The notes under the pieces are model-generated. The model saw only the letters and a list, made by a program, of their open reading frames with translations, was not told the DNA's origin and searched no databases. DNA of 7,072 nucleotides from Oscillospiraceae bacterium (GTDB taxonomy: Bacteria > Bacillota > Clostridia > Oscillospirales > Oscillospiraceae): contig JAGAMQ010000108.1 in assembly GCA_017624645.1 (NCBI GenBank), positions 1 to 7,072 on the forward strand. The letters are read 5' to 3'. Positions within the stretch are counted from its first letter, which is position 1, and every line of letters starts with the position of its first letter. Shown here in pieces: positions 6,470-7,072 of the stretch. The position numbers and the translations under genes were made by a program.

Positions 6470-6919
6470 ATGAAATATTGTAGAAAAAGGCCAGATGCGG
6501 TGGCACAAATCCATGGTGGGATAGTGGCACCGCAGCTATCGGGTTGCGTTCAGTTTTACCAAGAGAACGGATGTGTATTGATTGCGGCGGAGATTTCCGG
6601 TCTGCCCAAAGAAAGTGAAACAGGGTTCTTCGGATTTCATATTCATCAAGGGGGAAGCTGTTCCGGAATGGATTTTTCCGAAACGGGAAGCCATTATAAT
6701 GCAACGGGCCAGACCCATCCGAAACACGCAGGAGACCTGCCACCATTATTGGAGTGCCGGGGAAATGCATATTTGTCAGTGAAAACGGATCGGTTTTCCG
6801 TAAATGAAATTATCGGACGGACTGTGGTCATACACAGTGATCCGGACGACTTTCACGCTCAGCCTGCCGGTAACGCGGGAAAGAAGATTGCCTGCGGTAT
6901 GATCCGCAAAGGTCGGTAA
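6470..6919 (+). CDS. sodC: Cu/Zn superoxide dismutase family protein, no signal peptide
   Basis: This 149-residue protein should dismutate superoxide to O2 and H2O2. Metal ligands all appear present: copper His57 and His59 in GFHIHQGG, bridging His75 (SHYN), zinc His83, His86 and Asp89 (THPKHAGDLPPL), and copper His122 (VVIHSDPDDF). The structural disulfide pair is C64 (GGSC) and C142 (ACG). The guiding arginine three residues before the last cysteine (Arg143 of human SOD1) is lysine here (K139 in GKKIACG), a charge-keeping change. Bacterial SodC proteins are normally exported, but this one starts MKYCRKRPDAV without a hydrophobic segment, and an in-frame TGA at 6458-6460 rules out a longer start. 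It therefore seems cytoplasmic. ATG 6470 has GAGGTG 5 bases upstream. It diverges from the membrane-protein gene across about 170 bases, and I found no convincing promoter for it there. Confidence 0.9.
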   Translation: MKYCRKRPDAVAQIHGGIVAPQLSGCVQFYQENGCVLIAAEISGLPKESETGFFGFHIHQGGSCSGMDFSETGSHYNATGQTHPKHAGDLPPLLECRGNAYLSVKTDRFSVNEIIGRTVVIHSDPDDFHAQPAGNAGKKIACGMIRKGR

Positions 6920-6923
6920 TAGT

Positions 6924-6954
6924 AACAGCACCATCCTGCTGGGATGGTGCTGTT
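6924..6954 (+). terminator. Hairpin after sodC, probable terminator lacking a T-tract
   Basis: A perfect 13-bp stem AACAGCACCATCC (6924-6936) with GGATGGTGCTGTT (6942-6954) and loop TGCTG starts 5 bases after the sodC stop. It is followed by CAGAGTGTC rather than a run of T, so it may act as an mRNA 3'-end stabiliser or a weak terminator. Confidence 0.6.
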
Positions 6955-7072
6955 CAGAGTGTCAAAAAAGCCGCCAATCGTCAAAAAGTAGCATATGATT
7001 ACGCGTTCTGATACAGCCTTCTTTTTGTCTGGAATATGGTAAAAAGCTTTTGTTTTTAACGGATAAGTCAGC
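6955..7072. other. Right-edge flank, no supported gene
   Basis: I see no plus-strand gene in these 118 bases. On the minus strand one frame is open from the window edge to a TGA at 6964-6962 (36 codons, ending LLFDDWRLF), and a second frame stays open through the hairpin into sodC antisense. Neither has recognisable family features. GTCAAAAA occurs twice (6961 and 6980). It could be the tail of a leftward gene or an intergenic repeat. Confidence 0.35.

Noticed and set aside
1..7072. CRISPR array, tRNA/rRNA, insertion sequence or phage attachment site
   Set aside because: No regularly spaced repeats, no tRNA-like cloverleaf or rRNA sequence noticed, and no transposase or integrase motifs in any frame.

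Overview
The window looks like chromosomal DNA of an anaerobic gut Firmicute, Clostridia type (Lachnospiraceae or Oscillospiraceae are the best guesses). This rests on protein resemblance only: a 7alpha-hydroxysteroid dehydrogenase and a BaiG-type transporter very like those I remember from Clostridium scindens, a desulfoferrodoxin-type superoxide reductase, purine-rich ribosome binding sites, and moderate GC. All family calls come from motifs and remembered sequences; no search was run.

Layout. (1) Positions 133-2326, leftward: a two-gene operon with a BaiG-like MFS bile-acid transporter first and a 7alpha-HSDH second. Only one base separates them, and the second ribosome binding site lies just inside and before the end of the first gene. 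(2) Positions 2327-2411: an 85-bp divergent control region with an 8-bp perfect inverted repeat (TGTCCAGA / TCTGGACA) straddling two overlapping candidate promoters. (3) Positions 2412-4980, rightward: a tight three-gene peroxide and superoxide detoxification operon. It encodes desulfoferrodoxin (superoxide reductase), AhpC and an AhpF-like flavoprotein. The flavoprotein's tandem thioredoxin-fold module is at the C-terminus instead of the N-terminus (permuted relative to E. coli AhpF). The operon is closed by a 19-bp perfect hairpin. (4) Positions 5240-6295, leftward: an unrecognised membrane-anchored protein with a near-consensus sigma-70/sigma-A promoter. (5) Positions 6470-6919, rightward: a Cu/Zn superoxide dismutase family protein with no signal peptide, followed by a hairpin. 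The ends of the window (1-132 and 6955-7072) hold no gene I can support.

How the genes may work together. Superoxide reductase turns superoxide into H2O2. AhpC reduces H2O2 and organic peroxides and is recharged by the AhpF-like protein from NAD(P)H, so 2412-4980 encodes a nearly complete route from superoxide to water; only the electron donor of the superoxide reductase is missing. The divergent pair would move a bile acid across the membrane and oxidise or reduce its 7alpha-hydroxyl with NADP(H). The shared, palindrome-bearing promoter region suggests that bile-acid handling and oxidative defence are co-controlled or controlled reciprocally. That link is inference. The SodC-like gene further right adds a second superoxide enzyme within 4.5 kb.
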